Made by a program: the position numbers and the translations under genes. 64,000 bases of DNA from Oscillospiraceae bacterium (GTDB lineage: Bacteria > Bacillota > Clostridia > Oscillospirales > Ruminococcaceae): NCBI GenBank assembly GCA_021201135.1, contig JAJQGT010000006.1, positions 159,154-223,153 on the forward strand. The letters are read 5' to 3'. The notes under the pieces are model-generated. The model was given only the letters and a program-made list of their open reading frames with translations. It had not been told where the DNA came from and ran no database searches. Below are positions 27,502 through 35,353 of this stretch, in pieces (the first letter of the stretch is position 1; every line of letters begins with the position of its first letter).

Positions 27502-27696
27502 CTAAAATCCGAACGTGCTCTTGACCGTATCGAACAGCTCCGCAATTTCGCTTACGAGCATAAGCATTACAACGACCAATCCTGCGATTGTAATCATCAG
27601 AGCCTGCTCATCGCGCTCTGAACGCTTCATAAGCTGACTGAGCACTGCTACGATTATTCCTACTCCCGCAATCTTGAATATCAAATCAACATCCAT
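27502..27696 (-). CDS. spoIIIAC: Stage III sporulation protein AC
   Basis: 64 residues, two membrane segments separated by a short charged loop (KRSERDEQ). Length and sequence are typical of SpoIIIAC. Confidence 0.93.
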   Translation of the reverse strand: MDVDLIFKIAGVGIIVAVLSQLMKRSERDEQALMITIAGLVVVMLMLVSEIAELFDTVKSTFGF

Positions 27697-27705
27697 AAGC
27701 TACCC

Positions 27706-28194
27706 TCACATCAATACCAAACATATAACAATCCCTGAGAACGCTCCAAGGCAGAGATAAAGCTTTCTTTTGCCTGCAAGCTCATTTTCCATGACGATTC
27801 TGTCGCTTTTTATTTCGCCAAGTATGGTCTCAAGTCCCGATATCTGCGTTTCCGATTCGTACATTCCGAGAAATTCGGAGATTTTCATAAATGCGGATTC
27901 TGTGCTTTCACTCGCATTGCAAAGCGATTTCTTACAGGCTTTCAGGAAGCTTTCCGAAAAGCTGTCCGTAATCTTTGTAAAACCACTCGCATCAAATGCA
28001 GTGATATCCGAAAAGCATTTTTCGCAGAGCTGATAGACATCATAGGAACCGTATTTAAGAAGTGCTTCCATTTGAAAAATTACGTCTTCAAGCTCTTTTG
28101 CAATCCGAATTTTTCGTCTTTCGCGATTGAGCTGTTCGTTGGAAATCAGAAAGCATGAGATTACGACAGCTGAATATAACAGAAGCCTAATCAA
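27706..28194 (-). CDS. spoIIIAB: Stage III sporulation protein AB
   Basis: 162 residues; an N-terminal and a C-terminal membrane segment flank a helical middle, resembling GspF-type platform proteins. The start appears to be TTG 28194, overlapping the spoIIIAA stop by eight bases. Confidence 0.9.
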   Translation of the reverse strand: MIRLLLYSAVVISCFLISNEQLNRERRKIRIAKELEDVIFQMEALLKYGSYDVYQLCEKCFSDITAFDASGFTKITDSFSESFLKACKKSLCNASESTESAFMKISEFLGMYESETQISGLETILGEIKSDRIVMENELAGKRKLYLCLGAFSGIVICLVLM

Positions 28195-29095
28195 TCTTTA
28201 TAATCTCGTATTCGTAATTTCTTCCGAGAACTGCCGCATACTGAAAAGCATTTTCAGAAATAAGAGCCTTGACTATCCGCTTCTTCTTTGCTTCTTCAAG
28301 GCTTTCCGAATGTACGGCGGTAATCAGAGTAACTCCTGAGTGTAAAGCGAATTCAAGAGCCTGTAGCTCTTCTTCTGAGCCTATCTCATCTACGACTATC
28401 ACATCAGGAGACATCACCCTTACCGCCGTCGAGATGCCGATATACTTGGGATAACCAACAAATACATCTGTAAGCTCTCCAATGTCGTTCTGGGCTATGT
28501 CCCTGTGGGTTGCCGAGATTTCGTTTTGCTCGTCTATGAGGGAAACTCTGTATCGGGAGCCTAAAATTCTTGTGGTGTCCCGAAGAAGCGTTGTTTTGCC
28601 GGTTGCAGGCGCCCCTATAATCAGAACCCCTGACGGCTTTGAACTCACGCACATGTTTATAAGCTTCTCAGCAAAGCCTCTTTTTTCTCTTGCTATTCTT
28701 ATATTAATCGAAGAGACATATTTGATTGTTTCGACGCTTCGTAAGTCGCTTACGTTTGTTACCGCGGTTCCGCAGATTCCTACTCTGTTGCCGCTTCCGA
28801 CGGTTATGTAACCCATACACAGCTCTTTTGAGTAGCTGTGCAGAGAGTAAGAGAAAGCGTTTTTGAAGGTATATTCTATGTCCAACGGCTCAGTGATGAC
28901 AGCGAAAGCAGAATCCTCCGTTAGCTCACCGGTTTCCGTTATATAGAAATTACCTTTGACTGTAGATACAGAAATATGCCTTCCCAAGCGAAGTCTTATC
29001 TCGTTAATGCTGTCGATGTCGGTTGGTGATAGTCGCTCGAATGATTGGCGAAGCTTTGGTTGCAAAAGTTCTATGGCGCTTTTGAATCCGTTCAT
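28187..29095 (-). CDS. spoIIIAA: Stage III sporulation protein AA (ATPase)
   Basis: 302 residues from ATG 29095, with AAGGAG eight bases upstream; the in-frame GTG at 29101 is too close. Secretion-type ATPase with Walker A GAPATGKTTLLRD near 155-167 and the VVDEIGSEEE Walker B. It is the predicted motor of the mother-cell to forespore channel and the first gene of the operon. Confidence 0.93.
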   Translation of the reverse strand: MNGFKSAIELLQPKLRQSFERLSPTDIDSINEIRLRLGRHISVSTVKGNFYITETGELTEDSAFAVITEPLDIEYTFKNAFSYSLHSYSKELCMGYITVGSGNRVGICGTAVTNVSDLRSVETIKYVSSINIRIAREKRGFAEKLINMCVSSKPSGVLIIGAPATGKTTLLRDTTRILGSRYRVSLIDEQNEISATHRDIAQNDIGELTDVFVGYPKYIGISTAVRVMSPDVIVVDEIGSEEELQALEFALHSGVTLITAVHSESLEEAKKKRIVKALISENAFQYAAVLGRNYEYEIIKID

Positions 29096-29125
29096 TTTCA
29101 CATCTCCTTTTTCATTGCCTGTCCA

Positions 29126-29154
29126 ATTCTATGAGAAAAATACTCCCGATATGC
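29126..29154 (-). promoter_or_regulatory. Sigma-E-type promoter of the spoIIIA operon
   Basis: On the minus strand GCATATC (29148-29154), a 14-bp gap and CATAGAAT (29126-29133) match the B. subtilis sigma-E consensus (KMATATT, 14-15 bp, CATACANT) at 6 of 7 and 7 of 8 positions including the degenerate ones. Mother-cell control of spoIIIA is established in B. subtilis. Confidence 0.7.
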
Positions 29155-29157
29155 TTA

Positions 29158-29526
29158 CTACTTGCAATGCTTTGTGTTTATTCCCTTGATGCCGCCGATG
29201 ACCGAGAACAGTGTACAGCAAATTATCTTTTCAAAGCACGCAACTGTAAGAGCTTTGTTTGCTATGAGGTAAATTATGAGAAGTATTGCAGACACCATTC
29301 CTGCAATGATAAACCCCTGCATAAGCCCTTTGTTTCTTACAATCTGTGTTGAGACATAGCTTGCCAGAAGGCAACCGGTTGATAATATTAGAGTTCCCGC
29401 TACACCGACTATTTCATCCGGCACATCCATAAACGTCATAATTACGCCAAAGAGTATGGCAATCACGACAATAAATGCTGTCAGTGACAGAAGTCCTGCT
29501 ACTATTCCCTTCTTGTAAAACCGCAT
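29158..29526 (-). CDS. TIGR04086 family membrane protein
   Basis: 122 residues, four predicted membrane segments, no charged catalytic motif. Small proteins of this family are found beside yajC in many Clostridia; function unknown. The start is ATG 29526 with GGAGGG eight bases upstream. A much longer in-frame extension to 29817 overlaps yajC and is rejected. Its ribosome binding site lies inside the 3' arm of a strong hairpin (29535-29571). Confidence 0.75.
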   Translation of the reverse strand: MRFYKKGIVAGLLSLTAFIVVIAILFGVIMTFMDVPDEIVGVAGTLILSTGCLLASYVSTQIVRNKGLMQGFIIAGMVSAILLIIYLIANKALTVACFEKIICCTLFSVIGGIKGINTKHCK

Positions 29527-29534
29527 AAAGAAAA

Positions 29535-29571
29535 CCCTCCGAATACTGCATAGTAAACAGTATTCGAAGGG
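29535..29571 (-). terminator. Terminator-like hairpin that includes the next gene's ribosome binding site
   Basis: Arms 29558-29571 and 29535-29548, 14 bp with one mismatch and a 9-base loop. On the minus strand the 3' arm ends in GGAGGG, the Shine-Dalgarno of the TIGR04086 gene, and is followed by TTTTCTTT. It can act as a yajC terminator and would hide the SD in read-through RNA. Confidence 0.7.
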
Positions 29572-29593
29572 ATAATCGTTTAGAAGTCGAATT

Positions 29594-30043
29594 TTACTTC
29601 TTTGTCTCCGACTCGGAAGCTGTGCTTTCAGACTTTGAATCTTCCTGCTTGTCGGATTTCTTGTCCTTCTTCTTGTCCTTTGCGGGAGAAGCTGACTTTG
29701 AATTCTTGGCGGCTGCCGCTTCCTTTTCAGCATCAAGATTCTGAGAGATAGCCCAGCGTCTGACTCTGAGTCTGCTTCTGTCGCCACCGGTCTCGATAAC
29801 GACGGTTTCTTCCTCAATCTTGCAGATGATACCGACTATACCGCCTGCAGTGACAACCTCGTCACCGAGCTGAAGGTTCTTTCTCATCTCGGCATCCTGC
29901 TTGTCCTTCTTGCGCTGAGGTCTGATAAGGATGAAGTAGAACGCAACCAAGATTACGACCATCCAGATGATGGATGACCAACCCATCGTTGTAGTTGTTG
30001 TCGATGTATCGGACGTAAGAAGTGTTATTAGTGCTGTTGACAT
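29594..30043 (-). CDS. yajC: Preprotein translocase subunit YajC
   Basis: 149 residues from ATG 30043 (SD GGAGGAGG, five bases away). One N-terminal membrane segment (about 19-37) ending FILIRPQRKKDK, the hallmark of YajC, followed by the conserved LQLGDEVVTAGGIVG domain. A Lys/Ser/Glu-rich C-terminal tail of about 40 residues is an extension. Works with SecDF at the Sec channel; secDF is not in the window. Confidence 0.93.
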   Translation of the reverse strand: MSTALITLLTSDTSTTTTTMGWSSIIWMVVILVAFYFILIRPQRKKDKQDAEMRKNLQLGDEVVTAGGIVGIICKIEEETVVIETGGDRSRLRVRRWAISQNLDAEKEAAAAKNSKSASPAKDKKKDKKSDKQEDSKSESTASESETKK

Positions 30044-30086
30044 TGTATCCTCCTCCAAGGGTCAATTCGCGGTCTTTGAGTTAAAA

Positions 30087-31469
30087 TCAAAGAGACTTGA
30101 TGTATTCGTCCATTGCCTTAGCGGCAGTCTTACCTGCACCCATAGCGAGGATAACGGTAGCGGCACCTGTTACAGCATCGCCGCCGGCATAAACGCCTTC
30201 CTTGGTGGTGAGCATGTCCTCATTGACAACGAGGCAACCGTGCTTGTTGGCTTCGAGCCCTGCGGTGGTCGAACGAATAAGCGGGTTGGGAGAAGTACCG
30301 ATTGCCATGACGCAAGCATCAATCGGGATGACATACTCTGAATCGGGAATAGCCTTTACGGAACGTCTTCCGCCTGCATCCGGCTCGCCGAGCTCCATCT
30401 TCTGGCACTTGATGCCGTTTACAGCACCGTTCTCGTCGCCGAGAATTTCGGTAGGATTGTTGAGGAACAGGAACTCGATTCCTTCTTCCTTGGCATGATG
30501 AACCTCTTCTTTTCTTGCGGGCATTTCAGCTTCGGAACGACGATAGATAACGTAAACATGCTCAGCACCGAGACGCATAGCGCAACGTGCGGCATCCATA
30601 GCAACGTTACCGCCGCCAACTACTGCAACAGAGTTGTACTTGCGGACAGGTGTATCGTATTCCTCGAGATAACCCTTCATGAGGTTGATTCTTGTCAGGT
30701 ATTCGTTAGCGGAGAATACACCAACAAGTGATTCGCCGGGGATGTTCATAAAGTTGGGAAGACCTGCACCGGTTCCAACGAATACAGCCTTGTAGCCCAT
30801 TTCCATGATTTCGTCGATAGAGAGAATCTTACCGATAACCATGTCGGTCTTGATTTCAACGCCGAGATCCTTCAGGTTGTCAACTTCGTGCTGAACTGTA
30901 GCCTTGGGAAGTCTGAATTCGGGAATACCATACATCAGAACGCCGCCGGCGGTGTGGAATGCTTCGAAAATGGTTACGCTGTAGCCGAGCTTAGCGAGGT
31001 CTGCGGCACATGTAAGACCGGAAGGACCGGAACCAACAACCGCAACCTTGATGCCGTTGGGCTCAGCCTTTTCCTGCTCGAGCTTCTTGTCTGCCATATA
31101 GTCGGCGCAGAATCTCTCGAGCTTACCGATTGCAACGGGCTCGCCCTTGATTCCTCTTACGCACTTACCCTCGCACTGACTCTCCTGCGGGCAAACACGA
31201 CCGCTGACTGCGGGAAGACCGTTGGTTGAGGTGATAATCTTGTAAGCTTCTTCAAAATTGCCTTCCTTGACCTGAGCCAGGAAGTCAGGAATCTTTACGC
31301 TGACAGGGCATCCGCTTACGCAAGGTCTGTTCTTGCAGTTAAGGCATCTTGCCGCCTCGTTCATAGCTTCTTCGGCTGTATAGCCCAAGCATACTTCTTT
31401 AAAGTTTCTTGCCCTTACCTTGGGATCCTGCTCGGTAATGGGCGTTTTCTGAGCTTGCATATTAGGCAT
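30087..31469 (-). CDS. nfnB: NfnB-type NADPH-binding flavoprotein (glutamate synthase small-subunit family)
   Basis: 460 residues. N-terminal ferredoxin-like region with C42, C45, C50, C54 and C93, C99, C103 for two [4Fe-4S] clusters, FAD motif VVGSGPSGL at 144-152, and a second dinucleotide fold (VVGGGNVAMDA). Alone it would be called GltA-like, but it overlaps an NfnA homologue by eight bases, so the pair is best read as the electron-bifurcating NADH-dependent reduced ferredoxin:NADP+ oxidoreductase of anaerobes. Confidence 0.87.
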   Translation of the reverse strand: MPNMQAQKTPITEQDPKVRARNFKEVCLGYTAEEAMNEAARCLNCKNRPCVSGCPVSVKIPDFLAQVKEGNFEEAYKIITSTNGLPAVSGRVCPQESQCEGKCVRGIKGEPVAIGKLERFCADYMADKKLEQEKAEPNGIKVAVVGSGPSGLTCAADLAKLGYSVTIFEAFHTAGGVLMYGIPEFRLPKATVQHEVDNLKDLGVEIKTDMVIGKILSIDEIMEMGYKAVFVGTGAGLPNFMNIPGESLVGVFSANEYLTRINLMKGYLEEYDTPVRKYNSVAVVGGGNVAMDAARCAMRLGAEHVYVIYRRSEAEMPARKEEVHHAKEEGIEFLFLNNPTEILGDENGAVNGIKCQKMELGEPDAGGRRSVKAIPDSEYVIPIDACVMAIGTSPNPLIRSTTAGLEANKHGCLVVNEDMLTTKEGVYAGGDAVTGAATVILAMGAGKTAAKAMDEYIKSL

Positions 31470-32310
31470 GTCTGACTCCTCCTGTTAATCTGCAAATGTG
31501 TTCTTTATCGTGAGCTTCCTGCTCTCTGTAAGCGGAGTTTCTTCTCATAAGCTCGTTGAAGTCAACCTCGAAACCGTCGAAGTCGGGACCGTCAACACAA
31601 GCATACTTGGTCTTGCCGCCAACGGTGACTCTGCATCCGCCGCACATTCCGGTACCGTCAATCATGATAGGATTGAGGGAAACCATAGTCTTGATATTGT
31701 AAGGACGAGTAACGCCGCAAACGAACTTCATCATCGGGACGGGACCGATAGCGATAACGAGGTCATACTGTTCGCCGTTGTCGATGAGTTCCTGAAGCTG
31801 GTTGGTGACGAAGCCCTTCTTGCCGTAAGTACCGTCATCGGTTGTGATGTAATAATTGTCGCATACAGCTCTCATTTCATCCTCAAGGATAACGATATCC
31901 TTGCTTCTGAAACCGGCAATGATGTCGACCTTGACGCCCATGTTGTGAAGAGCCTTTGCTGAAGGATATGCAATAGCGCAACCAACGCCGCCGCCGATAA
32001 CACAAGCATGCTTGACGTTTTCGCCAAACTCGGAAGCAACACCAAGCGGTCCTACTACATCGAGGATGCTGTCGCCCTGCTCCATTGTGCCGAGCTGATA
32101 AGTGGATTTTCCGACCTTCTGGAAGATGATGGTGATTGTGCCCTTCTCACGGTCGTAGTCCGCAACGGTCAGCGGGATTCTTTCGCCCAACTCGTCAGTT
32201 CTGAAGATGATAAACTGTCCGGCTTTTACCTTCTTGGCAATAAGCGGAGCGTCAATCACCATTAGTGTAACTGAATCATTGAGCTCGCGTTTTTCTAAAA
32301 TTTTATACAC
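31462..32310 (-). CDS. nfnA: NfnA-type NAD/FAD and [2Fe-2S] subunit
   Basis: 282 residues from GTG 32310, with AAAGGAGG nine bases upstream; a longer frame to 32529 runs through the promoter and the next gene. Ferredoxin-reductase fold similar to dihydroorotate dehydrogenase PyrK: FAD region RIPLTVAD (about 44-51), NAD motif GGGVG at 106-110, and C-terminal C223/C226/C238 for the [2Fe-2S] cluster. With nfnB it links NADH, NADPH and ferredoxin pools in the cytoplasm. Confidence 0.87.
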   Translation of the reverse strand: MYKILEKRELNDSVTLMVIDAPLIAKKVKAGQFIIFRTDELGERIPLTVADYDREKGTITIIFQKVGKSTYQLGTMEQGDSILDVVGPLGVASEFGENVKHACVIGGGVGCAIAYPSAKALHNMGVKVDIIAGFRSKDIVILEDEMRAVCDNYYITTDDGTYGKKGFVTNQLQELIDNGEQYDLVIAIGPVPMMKFVCGVTRPYNIKTMVSLNPIMIDGTGMCGGCRVTVGGKTKYACVDGPDFDGFEVDFNELMRRNSAYREQEAHDKEHICRLTGGVRHA

Positions 32311-32344
32311 GGTTAGTCCTCCTTTGGAAACCTTATTACTTGCT

Positions 32345-32373
32345 ATTATACAACATACATCGCATAATTTCAA
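32345..32373 (-). promoter_or_regulatory. Promoter of nfnAB
   Basis: Minus-strand TTGAAA (32368-32373), 17-bp spacer and TATAAT (32345-32350), in the short gap downstream of the large exported protein gene. Confidence 0.75.
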
Positions 32374-32380
32374 GTATTTT

Positions 32381-35326
32381 TCACTGATTTGCGGTAAAGT
32401 ATTCTTCGATAGCTTCGACGATGGCGTCAGCAAGCCCGCTTTGCACTGTAGAATCGTTAAGTGCCATAGCTTCAGTGTAGTCTGTGACGAAGCCGCACTC
32501 AACCAATATCGACGGAAATTCCTGTTCAAGAGTCACAGCGAAGTAGTTATATTTCGCTCCCCTGTTGCGGCTCTTGCCGTCTTTATAAACATAATCCTCG
32601 TAGTATTCTGCCATCTTCTCTGCCACAAGCGTGGCAATGGGTTCGGAGAATGGCGTGAAGTAGTATGCTTCAACTCCTCGCACTCCCTCTCCGTTTGTCA
32701 CACTGTTGCAGTGTATGGAGATATACAGGTCGGGATCATATTTTCTTGCATATTCCGAGCGGTCATAAACGCTGATATAAGTCGTGTCACTCGGAATCAT
32801 GTAAACTGTTGCGCCCGCCGCCTGAAGCTTTGAAACCAGAAGCTTCGCGATTGCAAGGTTTATTACTCGTTCGACAACGTGACCGACGGCTCCGGGGTCC
32901 AAAGTGGTTGAACTGGTGTTATATCCGTGCCCCGGGTCGACCACTATAACCGCACCTGCAAGGCTTGAATTGTAGCCGTTGAACGTGAATGTCAGATTTC
33001 CAGCATCGTCGTAATCCGCAGAGTATCCTGCGAATACGCCGTTCTTTCTGAGTTTGAGCTTGAGCTGAATCTTTGTCTCTCCGTCAACCGTCACGGTCTG
33101 CCACTCCGCACTGCTGAACAAAGAATCGGAGCTGAACGACGGGAGTCCCGAGTAGTTCGTGACGTAGTCGAACGTGATTATGACATAGTCCGGGTCGAAG
33201 CTGCTGACGGAATATGTTCCGCTTACTCCCGTTCCGAATGTCAGCGGCGTATAGGAAATCGTAAACGGTGTCTGGTAGTCGAGGTTGAATGTAAGAACCG
33301 TGTCACCGTCGCTGTTGGTATACGAATTCGTCGTCTCTATAGAATTGTTCACTATCGTATAACCGTCGACAAGAGTGCAGTCGGACGCTTTGAGCCTTAA
33401 GCCTGATGCAGTAAGGTAGTACTTGACGGTCTGGCTTACGCCTTCGGATGTGACGCTATAGGTAACTTCGTTTACGAGTACGTCGATTGTTCCGGCAGGA
33501 AGTCTCGGCGAGGTCGGTATTGCAATAGCATCGGTCGAGTAGTAGTCATAAGCTAAGGTATTATCATTCTTTACAACGACAAGCTGGGTTGCTTCCGCTG
33601 TCGGTGAAATCGCATTGACGATTACTCTCGCTGCGGTTACATCTTCGTAGCTGAGATCCTTGTAGTTACCGCTGATGTAGATGTATCCCAAATCCTGCTC
33701 TTCGCCGACAATGCCCTCGGGAGCTGTGATTGTACCGGTGAATATCGCATAGCTCGAGTTCTCGTCAAGGTCATCGGAGCCGGATGTCTGTTCGACGAGT
33801 TTAATTGTTTCGCCATCCAGAGTTGCCGTGACGGTGGAGCCTGAGTATGCAACGGCACTGATTGAAATCTTTGTTGAGCCTTCGACGTTCATAGTGGTTC
33901 CCTCTTCGGGCTCAACCGATTGGATAACGTCAACCTTCCTCGTAATCTTATAGGTTACGACGTTGGCTTTATTCTGGAATGTGAAGGTATTTACACCGAC
34001 TTCAAGCTCTTCCTCGAAGTAGAAGTTGCCGGCTTCGTTAAGAGTTATGATATCGCCGTTGAAGTAAACGTCGAAGTTGGAGTCGTAAGTGCCCTGGAAC
34101 TTGACGGTTGTCTCGTAGGTTGTGTAATTCGTCTTGGTGGGAAGAACCATCTCAAGCTGAGTATATAGCGAATCTGTGTCAATAAGACCGTCATAGTATT
34201 TTACAAGAGCATCGGTACTGCTTCCGACGTTCTTAACGAGAGATTCATATGAGCGGAAGACACTGCCCTGATATGCCGGGTAGTCTGCACACTCTTCAAG
34301 CTGTTTCAGAATCTGGTCAGACGCCCAAGAGGTATCGGACGTGCTTATTCTGTCGTTGGCATGGCTTATGAACATCGGAATGCCACTTGCTTCGGCAAGC
34401 TCATTCCACCAAGAAATAATACTTGTAAAGTTGAGCTCGGTTGATTCCAAGCCACCGTAGCAGGTGACTATCACGAAATCGGCATAGCCGTTTTCGATAT
34501 AAGCCTTGGTGTCTGAGTATCCATCTGCAAGTGCTTCGAAATCATCCTTGGTGTCGGAGCCGTCAGGGTCGTTCCCATCGTTCATCCACGCGTTTGTGGC
34601 GGCAAGACCCACGGCGACGGTATTGCTTGTCGAGTGAATTGCGTTGCTGACAAGGCTGAATATGTATTCGCTGTTGTCAAGAAGCCAATTCTCATATCCG
34701 ATTCCCGAACCATATTTAAGATAGTTTTCATAGCTGTTTTCATCGATATCGGCATAATAGCCGTCGATTATGATTCCGTCTATCAGATACTTATTCGTGA
34801 GCTTATGAGCGCACTGTGAGAGATAGTCAATTCTGTCGCTGACGGTTTCAAGCTCGTTAGCTTCTATAGCATCTTCCAAGTCAAATGTGATGTAGACATA
34901 GTAGTTGTGGTCTCTAGCGGCTTCGATAAGCATGTCGAGAGGCGAACCGTTAAGATATATCTTTGCGTCAATTTCGTAATAAATAACGCCATCATAGCTC
35001 ATGTTAATGATAATCGTGTTGAAACCGTAGCTCTCAAGATTCGAGAAAATTTCGCCTATTTCCTCGGAGGTGATATCCGCCGATTGGTCGATATCGGTAA
35101 AGAAGTCATATCCGATTGTTATGTATGTGGCGCGCATATCGTCGGGGAACGAAAATACATCTTCGGCGGTTGCGGCGGTGATAATTTCGGTGATTTCTTC
35201 GCTTTCAACCGTTTCTTCTTCGGAAACCTCGTCGTCGGCAAACACGATCAAAGCCGTTCCGCTGTACGGAAAGACTGTTGTAAAAAGAAGCACCAATGAC
35301 AATAGAACGGAAAGAGTTTTTTTCAT
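32381..35326 (-). CDS. Exported GHL-like protein fused to N-acetylmuramoyl-L-alanine amidase
   Basis: 981 residues with a signal peptide (about 1-30). Residues about 60-370 look like a (beta/alpha)8 glycoside-hydrolase-like domain of the GHL type, with strands such as YGFNTIIINMSYDG and DGIIIDGYY. A middle region (about 380-780) is built of Ig-like beta-strand segments. The end (about 790-978) is an Amidase_3 domain with the zinc set H (VDPGHG), E (HVVER), H (YISIHCN) and catalytic E (LVECGF). Predicted to act on peptidoglycan outside the membrane. It lies 27 bases after another GHL-type lipoprotein gene, so both are probably one transcript. Substrate of the GHL part is unknown. Confidence 0.8.
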   Translation of the reverse strand: MKKTLSVLLSLVLLFTTVFPYSGTALIVFADDEVSEEETVESEEITEIITAATAEDVFSFPDDMRATYITIGYDFFTDIDQSADITSEEIGEIFSNLESYGFNTIIINMSYDGVIYYEIDAKIYLNGSPLDMLIEAARDHNYYVYITFDLEDAIEANELETVSDRIDYLSQCAHKLTNKYLIDGIIIDGYYADIDENSYENYLKYGSGIGYENWLLDNSEYIFSLVSNAIHSTSNTVAVGLAATNAWMNDGNDPDGSDTKDDFEALADGYSDTKAYIENGYADFVIVTCYGGLESTELNFTSIISWWNELAEASGIPMFISHANDRISTSDTSWASDQILKQLEECADYPAYQGSVFRSYESLVKNVGSSTDALVKYYDGLIDTDSLYTQLEMVLPTKTNYTTYETTVKFQGTYDSNFDVYFNGDIITLNEAGNFYFEEELEVGVNTFTFQNKANVVTYKITRKVDVIQSVEPEEGTTMNVEGSTKISISAVAYSGSTVTATLDGETIKLVEQTSGSDDLDENSSYAIFTGTITAPEGIVGEEQDLGYIYISGNYKDLSYEDVTAARVIVNAISPTAEATQLVVVKNDNTLAYDYYSTDAIAIPTSPRLPAGTIDVLVNEVTYSVTSEGVSQTVKYYLTASGLRLKASDCTLVDGYTIVNNSIETTNSYTNSDGDTVLTFNLDYQTPFTISYTPLTFGTGVSGTYSVSSFDPDYVIITFDYVTNYSGLPSFSSDSLFSSAEWQTVTVDGETKIQLKLKLRKNGVFAGYSADYDDAGNLTFTFNGYNSSLAGAVIVVDPGHGYNTSSTTLDPGAVGHVVERVINLAIAKLLVSKLQAAGATVYMIPSDTTYISVYDRSEYARKYDPDLYISIHCNSVTNGEGVRGVEAYYFTPFSEPIATLVAEKMAEYYEDYVYKDGKSRNRGAKYNYFAVTLEQEFPSILVECGFVTDYTEAMALNDSTVQSGLADAIVEAIEEYFTANQ

Positions 35327-35353
35327 GCGTTCACCTTTGAGGGTTGAGCCAAG

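Noticed and set aside
29527..29817. 219-residue form of the membrane protein after yajC
   Set aside because: The extension overlaps yajC in another frame and includes a terminator-like hairpin; GGAGGG precedes ATG 29526.
32311..32529. Longer NfnA start
   Set aside because: It would run through the nfnA promoter and the end of the neighbouring amidase gene; GTG 32310 has AAAGGAGG.
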